From Prevotellaceae bacterium (lineage in GTDB: Bacteria > Bacteroidota > Bacteroidia > Bacteroidales > UBA932), in assembly GCA_031268055.1 (NCBI GenBank), contig JAIRXY010000165.1, positions 1 through 6,392 of the forward strand: DNA of 6,392 bases, read 5' to 3'. Positions 1-6,366 of the stretch are shown in pieces. The notes under the pieces are model-generated. The model was not told where the DNA came from. It saw only the letters and a list, made by a program, of their open reading frames with translations, and made no database searches. The first letter of the stretch is position 1. Every line of letters begins with the position of its first letter. The translations under genes and the position numbers were made by a program.

Positions 1-913
1 TGCCAAAATCGAATGAGTAAACAACCGATAACCAGCTTGATGAGTAGGCTATACAGGTGGAGTAAAAACCGGTTTTGTCTTCTGCATCAAGCCTTGCTTT
101 ATAAAAGAAGCCGCCGGAGAAATCTTTTAAGCCGATGTAAGCGCCAAGCGCAATGGTTTGGGACAGGCCCTGCCAGCTGTAAATAGCGTTTGGCGAAAGC
201 ATCAGCGTGCCGGCGCTGCTGCGGTAGTATGCTGCGCTTCGGCTGTACAGTGGTATGGATATGTTGCACCCCCCATGCAGGGTGAGCCTGCGCGGAGTGG
301 CAACGGATTGCCCAAGCACCTCGCCGTTGGGCGCCTCCATGAGGTTGTGCAGGGCTGCACCAGCATAAAAAATGCGGTGCGAAAATACGCTGCCTACCGC
401 CATATCGAAGTAGCCCTTTTGCTCTGAGGCGTAGGCATTTTCAGCCGGAGGTGCGCTGCCGGAAGTCCCAAGCATATCGGGAAAAACAAGCTTGGAGGCG
501 TTGGTAGTGGTGGCGTCTAAAAGCGCCTGAAGACCAAATCGAAGAAACGTTTCTCCGGCAATGCGCAGGTTGTACGCATACGAGGCTCCTACCGAAGTAT
601 TGGTGAACGCGCCGCCCCCCTGCCGGTCAGAAACGGCGCAAATCCCTACGCCGCTTTTGAACGCATCGAAGTAGTAGTCGGCGTATACTGCGTAGAGCAT
701 GTACGGATTATCCAGCCTCCCCCACTGGTACTGGTAGGTGGCGCCCAGCCGCACAACACCCTCCATGCCGGAGTAGGCTGGGTTGAGGCAAAGCGGCGCC
801 ACGTATGGCTGGGCAAAACTTTCGTCCTGAGCCTGCGCAGGCCGCCCGCAGCACAGGCAGCAGGCAAGCAGCAGGCTTGCAACAGGGTGTTGATATGAAA
901 ATTTAAGTGACAT
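1..913 (-). CDS. PorP/SprF-family type IX secretion outer-membrane protein, 3' end cut by window edge
   Basis: Reading the minus strand from ATG at 913 gives 304 codons without a stop, running off base 1, so the gene is partial at its C-terminus. The N-terminus looks like a signal peptide: K4, a hydrophobic stretch at about 11-22 and an A-Q-A site with cleavage before Q29. The mature start has the family pattern: FAQPYVAPLCLNPAYSG (residues 33-49), then an R-x-G...YQYQWG segment (55-65). G-G-G-A-F-T-N-T-S-V-G-A-S-Y-A-Y (99-114), LRFGLQALL (124-132) and ATPRRLTLHGG (205-215) follow, as expected for PorP/SprF. The visible end, VVYSFDFG, resembles the penultimate strand of these proteins, so roughly 20-35 residues should be missing. 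The family forms outer-membrane barrels tied to the T9SS PorK-N ring or to single large secreted adhesins. It is transcribed away from porU across a 57-bp gap. Family membership is firm; whether it is the core PorP or a cargo-specific paralogue cannot be told here, so no symbol is given. Confidence 0.88.
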   Translation of the reverse strand, partial: MSLKFSYQHPVASLLLACCLCCGRPAQAQDESFAQPYVAPLCLNPAYSGMEGVVRLGATYQYQWGRLDNPYMLYAVYADYYFDAFKSGVGICAVSDRQGGGAFTNTSVGASYAYNLRIAGETFLRFGLQALLDATTTNASKLVFPDMLGTSGSAPPAENAYASEQKGYFDMAVGSVFSHRIFYAGAALHNLMEAPNGEVLGQSVATPRRLTLHGGCNISIPLYSRSAAYYRSSAGTLMLSPNAIYSWQGLSQTIALGAYIGLKDFSGGFFYKARLDAEDKTGFYSTCIAYSSSWLSVVYSFDFG

Positions 914-922
914 TGTAGCGGA

Positions 923-930
923 CAAAGGTA
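923..930 (-). promoter_or_regulatory. Bacteroidota -7 element for the PorP/SprF-family gene
   Basis: On the minus strand the bases read TACCTTTG, a full match to the Bacteroidota -7 consensus TAnnTTTG. No good TTTG/TTG element lies about 19-21 bp upstream. The element ends only 9 bp before the ATG at 913, so the transcript would have a leader of a few bases or none. The match is seen directly; promoter activity is inferred. Confidence 0.5.
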
Positions 931-940
931 GAAAAATGCT

Positions 941-948
941 TATCTTGC
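941..948 (+). promoter_or_regulatory. Candidate -7 element for porU
   Basis: TATCTTGC followed by AC resembles TAnnTTTG with one T missing, and is close to the TATATTTGCAC found before porV. It lies 22 bp upstream of the porU GTG, which would give a leader of about 15-20 bases. The nearest upstream TTG (913-915) is 25 bp away, longer than usual, so support is weak. It shares the 57-bp gap with the oppositely directed element at 923-930, so the two promoters would face away from each other with overlapping upstream regions. Confidence 0.35.
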
Positions 949-970
949 ACTCTCTTTTCTGTCTTAAAAA

Positions 971-3900
971 GTGAAAAAATATTTACTGAGATACACGGCT
1001 AACATTCTTCGAGGCGCGGCAAAATCCCATTCGTGGGGCTGCTCATACGCTACGCTTGTGCTGTCTGCGCTGCTGACGCTTTGCGCCGCTAACGCCCAAA
1101 ACCGCGCTGCACAGCCGCAGGCAACAGAGGCGTTGAGTTCGGCGCTGAGCAGCGGCCGCTGGGTAAAGCTGCGCATAAAGCAAACGGGCGTGTACCGCAT
1201 CACAGCCGACATGCTGAAAAAATGGGGGTTTTCCGACCTCAACGCGGTAAGCGTGTGGGGCAACGGATGCCGAGGCCTGTCGCGCTTCAACAGCGAGGAA
1301 AATCCTGATGACCTGCAGCAAATTGCTACGAGAATCAGCGAAAATAAAATTCTCTTTTACGCCGAGGCCAAAAATACGTGGCGGTACAATGCTCAAAAAA
1401 AATTTTTTGAGCACGAACAAAATGAGTACTCCGACGCGGCATACATCTACATCACCGATAGCAAGCTTGTAAAGGGAGTAACCGTGGCTGCGCAGTCGGC
1501 AACAGCTACCGACGTTACCAATACGTATGACTACCGCGACTACCGCGAGCGCATTGATACCAACCTGCTACGCTCGGGGCGACGCTTCTTCGGAGAAGTG
1601 TACGATGCCGTGCGGCAACATTCGCTTAGCTTCAACATACCTTCGCTCAACCTCAACAACCCGCAGCTAAAAATGCAGGTGTGCGCGGCCGCCCGCAGCA
1701 CCACCGGCAGCGCCTACTCCATATCGGTCAACGATGGTAGCGCCTATACGCTAACCATTACGCCCGTTACCCAAAACGTGGACTACATGAAAGCTGACAC
1801 TGCCCTGTTCGAAAATATTCCGGCAGGTAGCGAAAACATCAACCTCAAGATAACGTACAACCGCCCTGCAAATTCAGCATCGGCATGGGGCGTGTGGGAT
1901 TTTACTACCATCAACGCACGGGCAAACCTCCAGCTACAAAGCAGCCAGCTGCTCTTTCGCGACGCGCAGCACATGGGCGCGGGAAGCGCTACCCGCTTCA
2001 ACATTACCACATCGCAACAAAACGTGAAAGTGTGGGACGTTACCCACCCTCACGGCGTGCAGGAGGTAGACGACATCGCGGCTTCGGGTGACGTCGTCAG
2101 CTTTATCGTGGAAACGCCAACGCTGCGCGAATTTGTGGCGTTTACCGACAACATGCTCTTAGACCCCGAATACGTGGGCGCACTACCCAACCAAAACCTG
2201 CACGGAGCGCCGCCGGCTGAGTTGGTAATTGTTGCCCATCCGGAGTTTGCGCCGCAGGCGGAGAGGCTGGCGAACTTTCACCGCCATAAAGATAACATGA
2301 GCGTGCTGGTGGTGACTACCGAAGCGGTGTACAACGAATTTTCCGGCGGGCTGCCCGATGTGAGCGCCATTCGCAACTTTATGCGCATGTTCTACCGCCG
2401 TAACGCCGCTACTGCTCCAAAGTATTTGCTGCTGTTCGGCAGCGGCTCCTACGTTAACTACGAGGGAAAAAAAGGCGTGGGGCTTATCCCGACTTTTCAA
2501 TCGGACAATTCGCTGGTATCGGAGCGGTCGTACGTAAGCGACGACTTTTTTGTGCTGCTCGACGACAACGAATACCTCAGCAACACCGGCATGGTTGGTG
2601 CGCTGGATATGGCTGTGGGGCGGATTCCCGCACGCACCAGCGAGGAGGCAACCACGCTGGTGAATAAGATAGAGCAGTACGGCGCAAACCCTAACGGCGA
2701 CTGGATGAACAAGTGCATTATCATTGCCGACGACGAGGACAGCAACGATCACATGATGCAGGCCGAAAAAATAGGCAGCTACATCATGGACTCCGCGCCT
2801 TCGTACTACGTCAACAAAATATACTTAGATGCCTACGAACAGCAGTCTACATCGATGGGCGAGCGCTACCCCGACGTTACCGACGCTATCAACTCGGCAA
2901 TATGCAGCGGCGCGCTGCTGGTGAACTACACCGGCCACGCCAACGACCAGTGGCTTTCGCACGAGCAGGTGGTCACCGTGAGCGATATAAAGCGCTGGAA
3001 CAACCGCAACCGCCTGCCGCTGTTTGTTACTGCCACCTGCGAGTTCAGCCGCTTTGACAACCCCTACGTGCGCTCGGCCGGCGAGCAAGTGCTGTTCTTG
3101 CCCAACGGCGGCGGCATTGCTATGCTGTCGACTACAAGGCTGGTATTCTCCAGCGCCAACGCTGCGCTTAACCAAAAATTCATTGAGGAGTTTTTCAGAA
3201 AAGACGCTTCCGGCAGCTATGCCCGAATAGGCGAAATGGTAAGGCGTACCAAAAATGCTTCGACCACAGGGGTAAACCAGCTCAACTTTTCGCTGCTTGG
3301 CGACCCTGCGCTCATGCTCCATTTTCCATCGCTCACGGCGCAAACAAGCCACATCAACGGCATCCCATACGCTACCCCCGATACGCTAAAAGCTTTGGCC
3401 AAAGCCAGCATCAGCGGCGCCGTGAACAGCGGAAGCTCAACCGATACGCTTTACATCAGCATTTTCGACAAGGAGCAGCGCAAGCAGACGCGCGGCAACA
3501 GCGGACAAACACCGTTTACCTACCGCACGCAAAGCAGCCTGCTGTACAAGGGTAAGGTGTCGGTCAATAACGGGTTGTTTACCGCCAGGTTTATCGTGCC
3601 GCAGGATATTGCGCCCAGCTACGGCAACGGGAAAATAACCTACATGGGTAAGGCCGGCGGCAAGCTGGTAGCAGGCAGCAGCCTTGTACCCGTAGGCGGC
3701 ACAAGCAGCAACGCCGTAACGGACACCACGCCGCCAAGCATACGCATGTACATGAACGACGAGCGCTGGATGCCCGGCGGTACCACCACCGAATCGCCTA
3801 CCTTCATTGCCCTGCTTACCGACAGCAGCGGCATCAACATTACGGGCAACGGCGCGGGGCGCGACATCATGCTCCGATTGCAGCAAAACAACAAATCATA

Positions 3901-4387
3901 CATCCTGAACAGCTACTACACCGCCAATACCGACAGCTACACCTCGGGGCGCGTAGAATTTCCTATCCCGCCGCTGGAAAAAGGGGCATACACTGCTACG
4001 CTCAAGGTGTGGGACGGGGGCAACAACTCTGCCGAACAAAGCATCGAATTCAGGGTAGCCGACGACGAGCGATTTACGCTAAGCAGGGCGCTAAACTACC
4101 CTAACCCGTTTACGCAAAAAACGGCTTTCTTCTTTGAGCACAACCGCCCCTACACAGACATGGAGGCGCTTATACAGATATTCACCATCTCCGGAAAGCT
4201 GGTCAAAACCATACGCTACAGCGTCCCGCAGAGCAGCATTTCGCTGCGTAGCGCCCCCATTGAGTGGGACGGGCGCGACGACTATGGCAGCAAGCTGGGA
4301 CGAGGCGCCTACCTCTACAAGCTCAAAGTGCGCTGTAGCAACGGCGAATATGCAGAAAAAGTTGAAAAGTTAGTAGTCCTAAATTAA
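971..4387 (+). CDS. porU: Type IX secretion system sortase PorU (gingipain-type C25 cysteine peptidase)
   Basis: PorU is the cell-surface transpeptidase of the T9SS attachment complex (with PorV, PorQ and PorZ). It cuts the C-terminal signal from cargo and links cargo to anionic LPS. The protein has 1138 residues, close to the P. gingivalis enzyme. The signal peptide has a long n-region (about 1-25), a core at 26-40 and an A-N-A site before Q43. The N-terminal beta region carries GRWVKLRIKQTGVYRI (62-77) and VWGNG (95-99). The C25 domain spans about 417-785, with H656 in NYTGHANDQW, C690 in TATCEFSRFDNP and the ending LLGDPALMLHF. A beta domain follows, with DTTPPSIRMYMND (918-930) and DSSGIN (951-956). 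The last 98 residues (from L-N-Y-P-N-P-F at 1041-1047 through W-D-G-R-D at 1099-1103) form a FlgD/CTD-like fold. The start is GTG: the frame has a TAA at 965-967 and no ATG before the signal peptide. The next gene is porV. Confidence 0.95.
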   Translation: MKKYLLRYTANILRGAAKSHSWGCSYATLVLSALLTLCAANAQNRAAQPQATEALSSALSSGRWVKLRIKQTGVYRITADMLKKWGFSDLNAVSVWGNGCRGLSRFNSEENPDDLQQIATRISENKILFYAEAKNTWRYNAQKKFFEHEQNEYSDAAYIYITDSKLVKGVTVAAQSATATDVTNTYDYRDYRERIDTNLLRSGRRFFGEVYDAVRQHSLSFNIPSLNLNNPQLKMQVCAAARSTTGSAYSISVNDGSAYTLTITPVTQNVDYMKADTALFENIPAGSENINLKITYNRPANSASAWGVWDFTTINARANLQLQSSQLLFRDAQHMGAGSATRFNITTSQQNVKVWDVTHPHGVQEVDDIAASGDVVSFIVETPTLREFVAFTDNMLLDPEYVGALPNQNLHGAPPAELVIVAHPEFAPQAERLANFHRHKDNMSVLVVTTEAVYNEFSGGLPDVSAIRNFMRMFYRRNAATAPKYLLLFGSGSYVNYEGKKGVGLIPTFQSDNSLVSERSYVSDDFFVLLDDNEYLSNTGMVGALDMAVGRIPARTSEEATTLVNKIEQYGANPNGDWMNKCIIIADDEDSNDHMMQAEKIGSYIMDSAPSYYVNKIYLDAYEQQSTSMGERYPDVTDAINSAICSGALLVNYTGHANDQWLSHEQVVTVSDIKRWNNRNRLPLFVTATCEFSRFDNPYVRSAGEQVLFLPNGGGIAMLSTTRLVFSSANAALNQKFIEEFFRKDASGSYARIGEMVRRTKNASTTGVNQLNFSLLGDPALMLHFPSLTAQTSHINGIPYATPDTLKALAKASISGAVNSGSSTDTLYISIFDKEQRKQTRGNSGQTPFTYRTQSSLLYKGKVSVNNGLFTARFIVPQDIAPSYGNGKITYMGKAGGKLVAGSSLVPVGGTSSNAVTDTTPPSIRMYMNDERWMPGGTTTESPTFIALLTDSSGINITGNGAGRDIMLRLQQNNKSYILNSYYTANTDSYTSGRVEFPIPPLEKGAYTATLKVWDGGNNSAEQSIEFRVADDERFTLSRALNYPNPFTQKTAFFFEHNRPYTDMEALIQIFTISGKLVKTIRYSVPQSSISLRSAPIEWDGRDDYGSKLGRGAYLYKLKVRCSNGEYAEKVEKLVVLN
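1391..1412. repeat. A/T-rich inverted repeat inside porU
   Basis: Two 10-bp arms (GCTCAAAAAA and its exact reverse complement) flank a 2-bp AA centre, giving a perfect 22-bp hairpin or palindrome with an A8-T6 core. It encodes A-Q-K-K-F-F-E (residues 141-147), so the frame is kept. Arms this close would form a poor RNA hairpin loop, but the site could bind a dimeric protein. It may simply reflect the Lys-Lys-Phe-Phe codons. Confidence 0.6.
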
Positions 4388-4411
4388 TGCTTCACGCTAC
4401 GCCATTTGGAT

Positions 4412-4442
4412 TTTGCAACCTTAAATACTTTTTCTATATTTG
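4412..4442 (+). promoter_or_regulatory. Promoter for porV-ispF, Bacteroidota type
   Basis: A -33 element TTTG (4412-4415) and a -7 element TATATTTG (4435-4442, a full match to TAnnTTTG) are separated by 19 bp, the usual spacing for the primary sigma factor of this phylum. The start of transcription would fall near 4446-4452, leaving a leader of about 50 bases before the porV ATG. This is the best promoter in the window and implies that porV and ispF can be transcribed independently of porU. I see no GC-rich hairpin with a T run between porU and this site, so read-through from porU is also possible. Confidence 0.7.
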
Positions 4443-4451
4443 CACCACCAT

Positions 4452-4582
4452 ATGTAAAAAGAGATGATTTTTTTTATTTAATGCAGGATACGTTTTTTAA
4501 TGCTACCAACTTTATGCAATCGACTTCTCCTTTTAGGAGTACTGCTGCTGCCATTTTATGCTGCGGCGCAAACAGGAAGTGA
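4452..4582 (+). other. Short upstream reading frames in the porV leader
   Basis: Three ATG codons precede the porV start. ATG-TAA lies at 4452-4457. A five-codon frame (M-I-F-F-I) runs from 4464 to the TAA at 4479-4481. A 33-codon frame begins at 4481, its ATG sharing the A of that TAA (TAATG), and ends with TGA at 4580-4582, overlapping the first 27 codons of porV in another frame. An AGGA (4485-4488) lies 11 bp before the porV ATG. The same leader holds a T8 run (4468-4475). Nothing shows that these frames are translated, and chance is a fair explanation in AT-rich DNA. Confidence 0.25.
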
Positions 4583-5705
4583 GGATTTTAACCCCAATCA
4601 GGATTTTAATCCTATCCTTGTTGCAGTGCCTATCATCAACATCGCCCCCGATGCTCGCTCCTCCGGCATGGGCGACATAGGCGTAGCAACATCTCCCGAC
4701 GTTTACTCCCAGCATTGGAATGCTGCAAAATACCCCTTTGCCAAGTCCCAGCTGGGCTTTGGCCTATCCATCACGCCGTGGCTGGCAACGCTGGTAAAGG
4801 ATGTTCAAATTAACTACGGCAGCCTCTACTACCGCTTCGACGACAGGCAAAGCATAAGCACTTCCATCCGCTACTTCTCAATCGGCAAGATGGATATCAT
4901 GAGCAACGAGGGGCATTTTATTACAAACGTAGCGCCCAACGAATTTTCTATCGACTTAGCTTACGCCCGACGCTTTGGCTACCATATCTCGGCCGCGCTC
5001 ACAGGTCGCTACATCCGCTCTGACCTTACAGGAGGGCTTCTGAGCGCTGGTGGAGGTGGAACCAGCGAGGTGATTTCGCCGGCAAACGCCTTTAGCGTCG
5101 ATATGGCTGTTTACTACCAAAATGACCACGACGACAACAGCTACGCATGGGGAATTACCATGACCAACTTGGGAACAAAAGTAACGTACATCAAAGAAAA
5201 CTCCGAAAAATATTTTCTTCCGGCAACCCTTCACGTAGGAGGACAATACACCTTTAACGTAGACGCCGACAATAGCGTTATGCTGGGATTGGAGCTTAGC
5301 AAGCTGCTGGTGCCTACGCCGCCCGTCAGAGATGCAGATGGGCAGATAACGCGGGGCAAGAACCCTTCGGTAGGAATAATCGAAAGCTGGGTTCAGTCTT
5401 TTTACGATGCTCCCTACGGATGGAAAGAAGAGCTGAGCGAAATTATAGTAGGCGGAGGGGCAGAGTACGTTTACCGAGGGCTGTTCTCTGCGCGCATGGG
5501 CTACTATCACGACTCCAAGCGCAAGGGCAACCGCCGCTACCTGACCTTTGGCGCCGGCATTAAGTATAACTTCATGGGGCTGGACATTTCGTACCTGTAT
5601 CCCTTTACCACAACCGACCCGCTATCGAATACGCTGCGCATATCGCTACTCTTCGATTTCAACCTGCAATACCAGCGCAGCAGCGACGAAAACCGCTACC
5701 GTTAA
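4500..5705 (+). CDS. porV: Type IX secretion system outer-membrane protein PorV (LptO)
   Basis: PorV is a FadL-like outer-membrane beta-barrel. It takes cargo from the Sov/SprA translocon and carries it to PorU for removal of the signal domain. The 401-residue product is close to the usual length of about 390. The signal peptide is clear: R8, a leucine-rich core (9-17) and cleavage after A-A-A (21-23), before Q24. The family hallmark follows: IAPDARSSGMGD (48-59) and GVATSPDVYSQHWNAAKY (61-78). The rest is a run of amphipathic strands rich in Tyr, Phe and Gly, ending with NTLRISLLFDFNLQYQ and a short polar tail. ATG 4500 is the only sensible start: its frame has a TAA at 4479-4481 and no ATG between. 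The gene has its own promoter at 4412-4442 and is followed by ispF after 3 bp. The mature N-terminus contains a small D-F-N-P duplication. Confidence 0.96.
   Translation: MLPTLCNRLLLLGVLLLPFYAAAQTGSEDFNPNQDFNPILVAVPIINIAPDARSSGMGDIGVATSPDVYSQHWNAAKYPFAKSQLGFGLSITPWLATLVKDVQINYGSLYYRFDDRQSISTSIRYFSIGKMDIMSNEGHFITNVAPNEFSIDLAYARRFGYHISAALTGRYIRSDLTGGLLSAGGGGTSEVISPANAFSVDMAVYYQNDHDDNSYAWGITMTNLGTKVTYIKENSEKYFLPATLHVGGQYTFNVDADNSVMLGLELSKLLVPTPPVRDADGQITRGKNPSVGIIESWVQSFYDAPYGWKEELSEIIVGGGAEYVYRGLFSARMGYYHDSKRKGNRRYLTFGAGIKYNFMGLDISYLYPFTTTDPLSNTLRISLLFDFNLQYQRSSDENRYR
4582..4617 (+). repeat. Imperfect 18-bp tandem duplication in porV
   Basis: Two adjacent 18-bp units (4582-4599 and 4600-4617) match at 14 of 18 positions and begin with the same ten bases, AGGATTTTAA. 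They encode D-F-N-P-N-Q then D-F-N-P-I-L (residues 29-40), directly after the signal peptide and before the conserved APDAR block. The length is a multiple of three, so the frame is kept. Confidence 0.6.
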
Positions 5706-5708
5706 AGC

Positions 5709-6212
5709 ATGGCAACAACCACTTTTCCCTTTCGCATAGGCAGCGGCTACGATGTGCACCGCTTAGCCGATGGGCTGGAGTTTTGGCTGGGCGGCGTAAA
5801 AGTAGAGCACGCCAAGGGCGCTGTTGCCCACTCCGATGGCGACGTAATCATTCACGCGCTGTGCGACGCGCTGCTGGGAGCAGCCAACCTGCGCGATATA
5901 GGCTACCACTTCCCCGACGACAGCCCCGAATACAAGGGCATTGACAGCAAAATCTTGCTCGCCCAAACCATGAGCATGCTCCGCAAAAAAGGCTACGAGC
6001 TGGGCAACGCCGACGTCGTGCTGTGCCTCCAGCGCCCCAAGGTCAAAAATCTCATCCCCGCCATGCAGCAATGCCTTGCCAAAGCTATGCAAACCGACAT
6101 AGACAACATCTCCATAAAAGCTACCACCACCGAAACGCTCGGCTTTGTGGGACGCGAAGAAGGAGTTGCTGCCTACGCCACCACGCTGCTAATGAAAACA
6201 AGCTGTACGTGA
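5709..6212 (+). CDS. ispF: 2-C-methyl-D-erythritol 2,4-cyclodiphosphate synthase
   Basis: IspF converts 4-diphosphocytidyl-2-C-methyl-D-erythritol 2-phosphate into 2-C-methyl-D-erythritol 2,4-cyclodiphosphate with release of CMP. This is the fifth step of the MEP route to isoprenoids, carried out in the cytoplasm by a homotrimer. The 167 residues agree with the family length of about 157-165. The signature RIGSGYDVHRL (9-19) supplies metal ligands D15 and H17, and AHSDGDVIIHALCDALLGA (40-58) supplies H49. DIGYHFPDD (63-71) and KATTTETLGFVGREEG (137-152) complete the active site and CDP-binding region. No key residue is missing. The ATG lies 3 bp after the porV stop, so the gene is probably on the porV transcript. 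No secretion role is known; the linkage seems to be inherited gene order, also recalled for P. gingivalis. Confidence 0.98.
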   Translation: MATTTFPFRIGSGYDVHRLADGLEFWLGGVKVEHAKGAVAHSDGDVIIHALCDALLGAANLRDIGYHFPDDSPEYKGIDSKILLAQTMSMLRKKGYELGNADVVLCLQRPKVKNLIPAMQQCLAKAMQTDIDNISIKATTTETLGFVGREEGVAAYATTLLMKTSCT

Positions 6213-6366
6213 ACACAATATCGTTCGCCAAATTCAGAAGCTCAACCTTGTTTTAAATATCTGCACCCCATAGCCTTAATATTTTGTTGATAATTGCACT
6301 CTCCAAAATTCGTTTCACAAGAAAGTTAAGTTGTAATTTCGTGTGTTCAAAAGCCGCCTGTCAAAA
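6213..6366. other. AT-rich intergenic region after ispF
   Basis: No reading frame of note on either strand. The region contains three sites resembling the Bacteroidota -7 box: TATCTGCAC (6258-6266), TAATTGCAC (6291-6299) and TAATTTCG (6334-6341). The bases TTGCACTCTC at 6294-6303 are identical to those at 945-954 before porU. I could not find a convincing stem-loop terminator for ispF. Confidence 0.5.
6334..6341 (+). promoter_or_regulatory. Candidate -7 element for the next gene
   Basis: TAATTTCG matches TAnnTTTG at seven of eight positions. A TTTC (6313-6316) lies 17 bp upstream and could be a weak -33 element. The site is 25 bp before the ATG at 6367, a distance that fits a normal short leader. 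Confidence 0.35.

Noticed and set aside
158..427. 89-residue plus-strand reading frame
   Set aside because: It lies fully inside the PorP/SprF-family gene on the other strand, which has a signal peptide and family motifs. The product has a composition typical of an antisense shadow, with no recognisable domain.
646..882. 78-residue minus-strand reading frame
   Set aside because: It overlaps the PorP/SprF-family gene in another frame of the same strand, and its Trp/Arg/Pro-rich product looks like an out-of-frame translation.
2183..2752. 189-residue minus-strand reading frame opposite porU
   Set aside because: It sits wholly antisense to the catalytic domain of porU. Long antisense frames are common opposite GC-rich genes, and no signal peptide, start context or domain supports it.
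2825..3352. 175-residue minus-strand reading frame opposite porU
   Set aside because: It is antisense to the most conserved part of porU, including the H656/C690 region, so its openness follows from porU codon use.
4388..4434. Possible transcription terminator after porU
   Set aside because: I looked for a GC stem followed by a T run and found no convincing inverted repeat; the T8 run at 4468-4475 has no stem before it.
4956..5510. 184-residue minus-strand reading frame opposite porV
   Set aside because: It is antisense to the PorV barrel. The product is a Val-, Arg- and Ser-rich string without any family resemblance.
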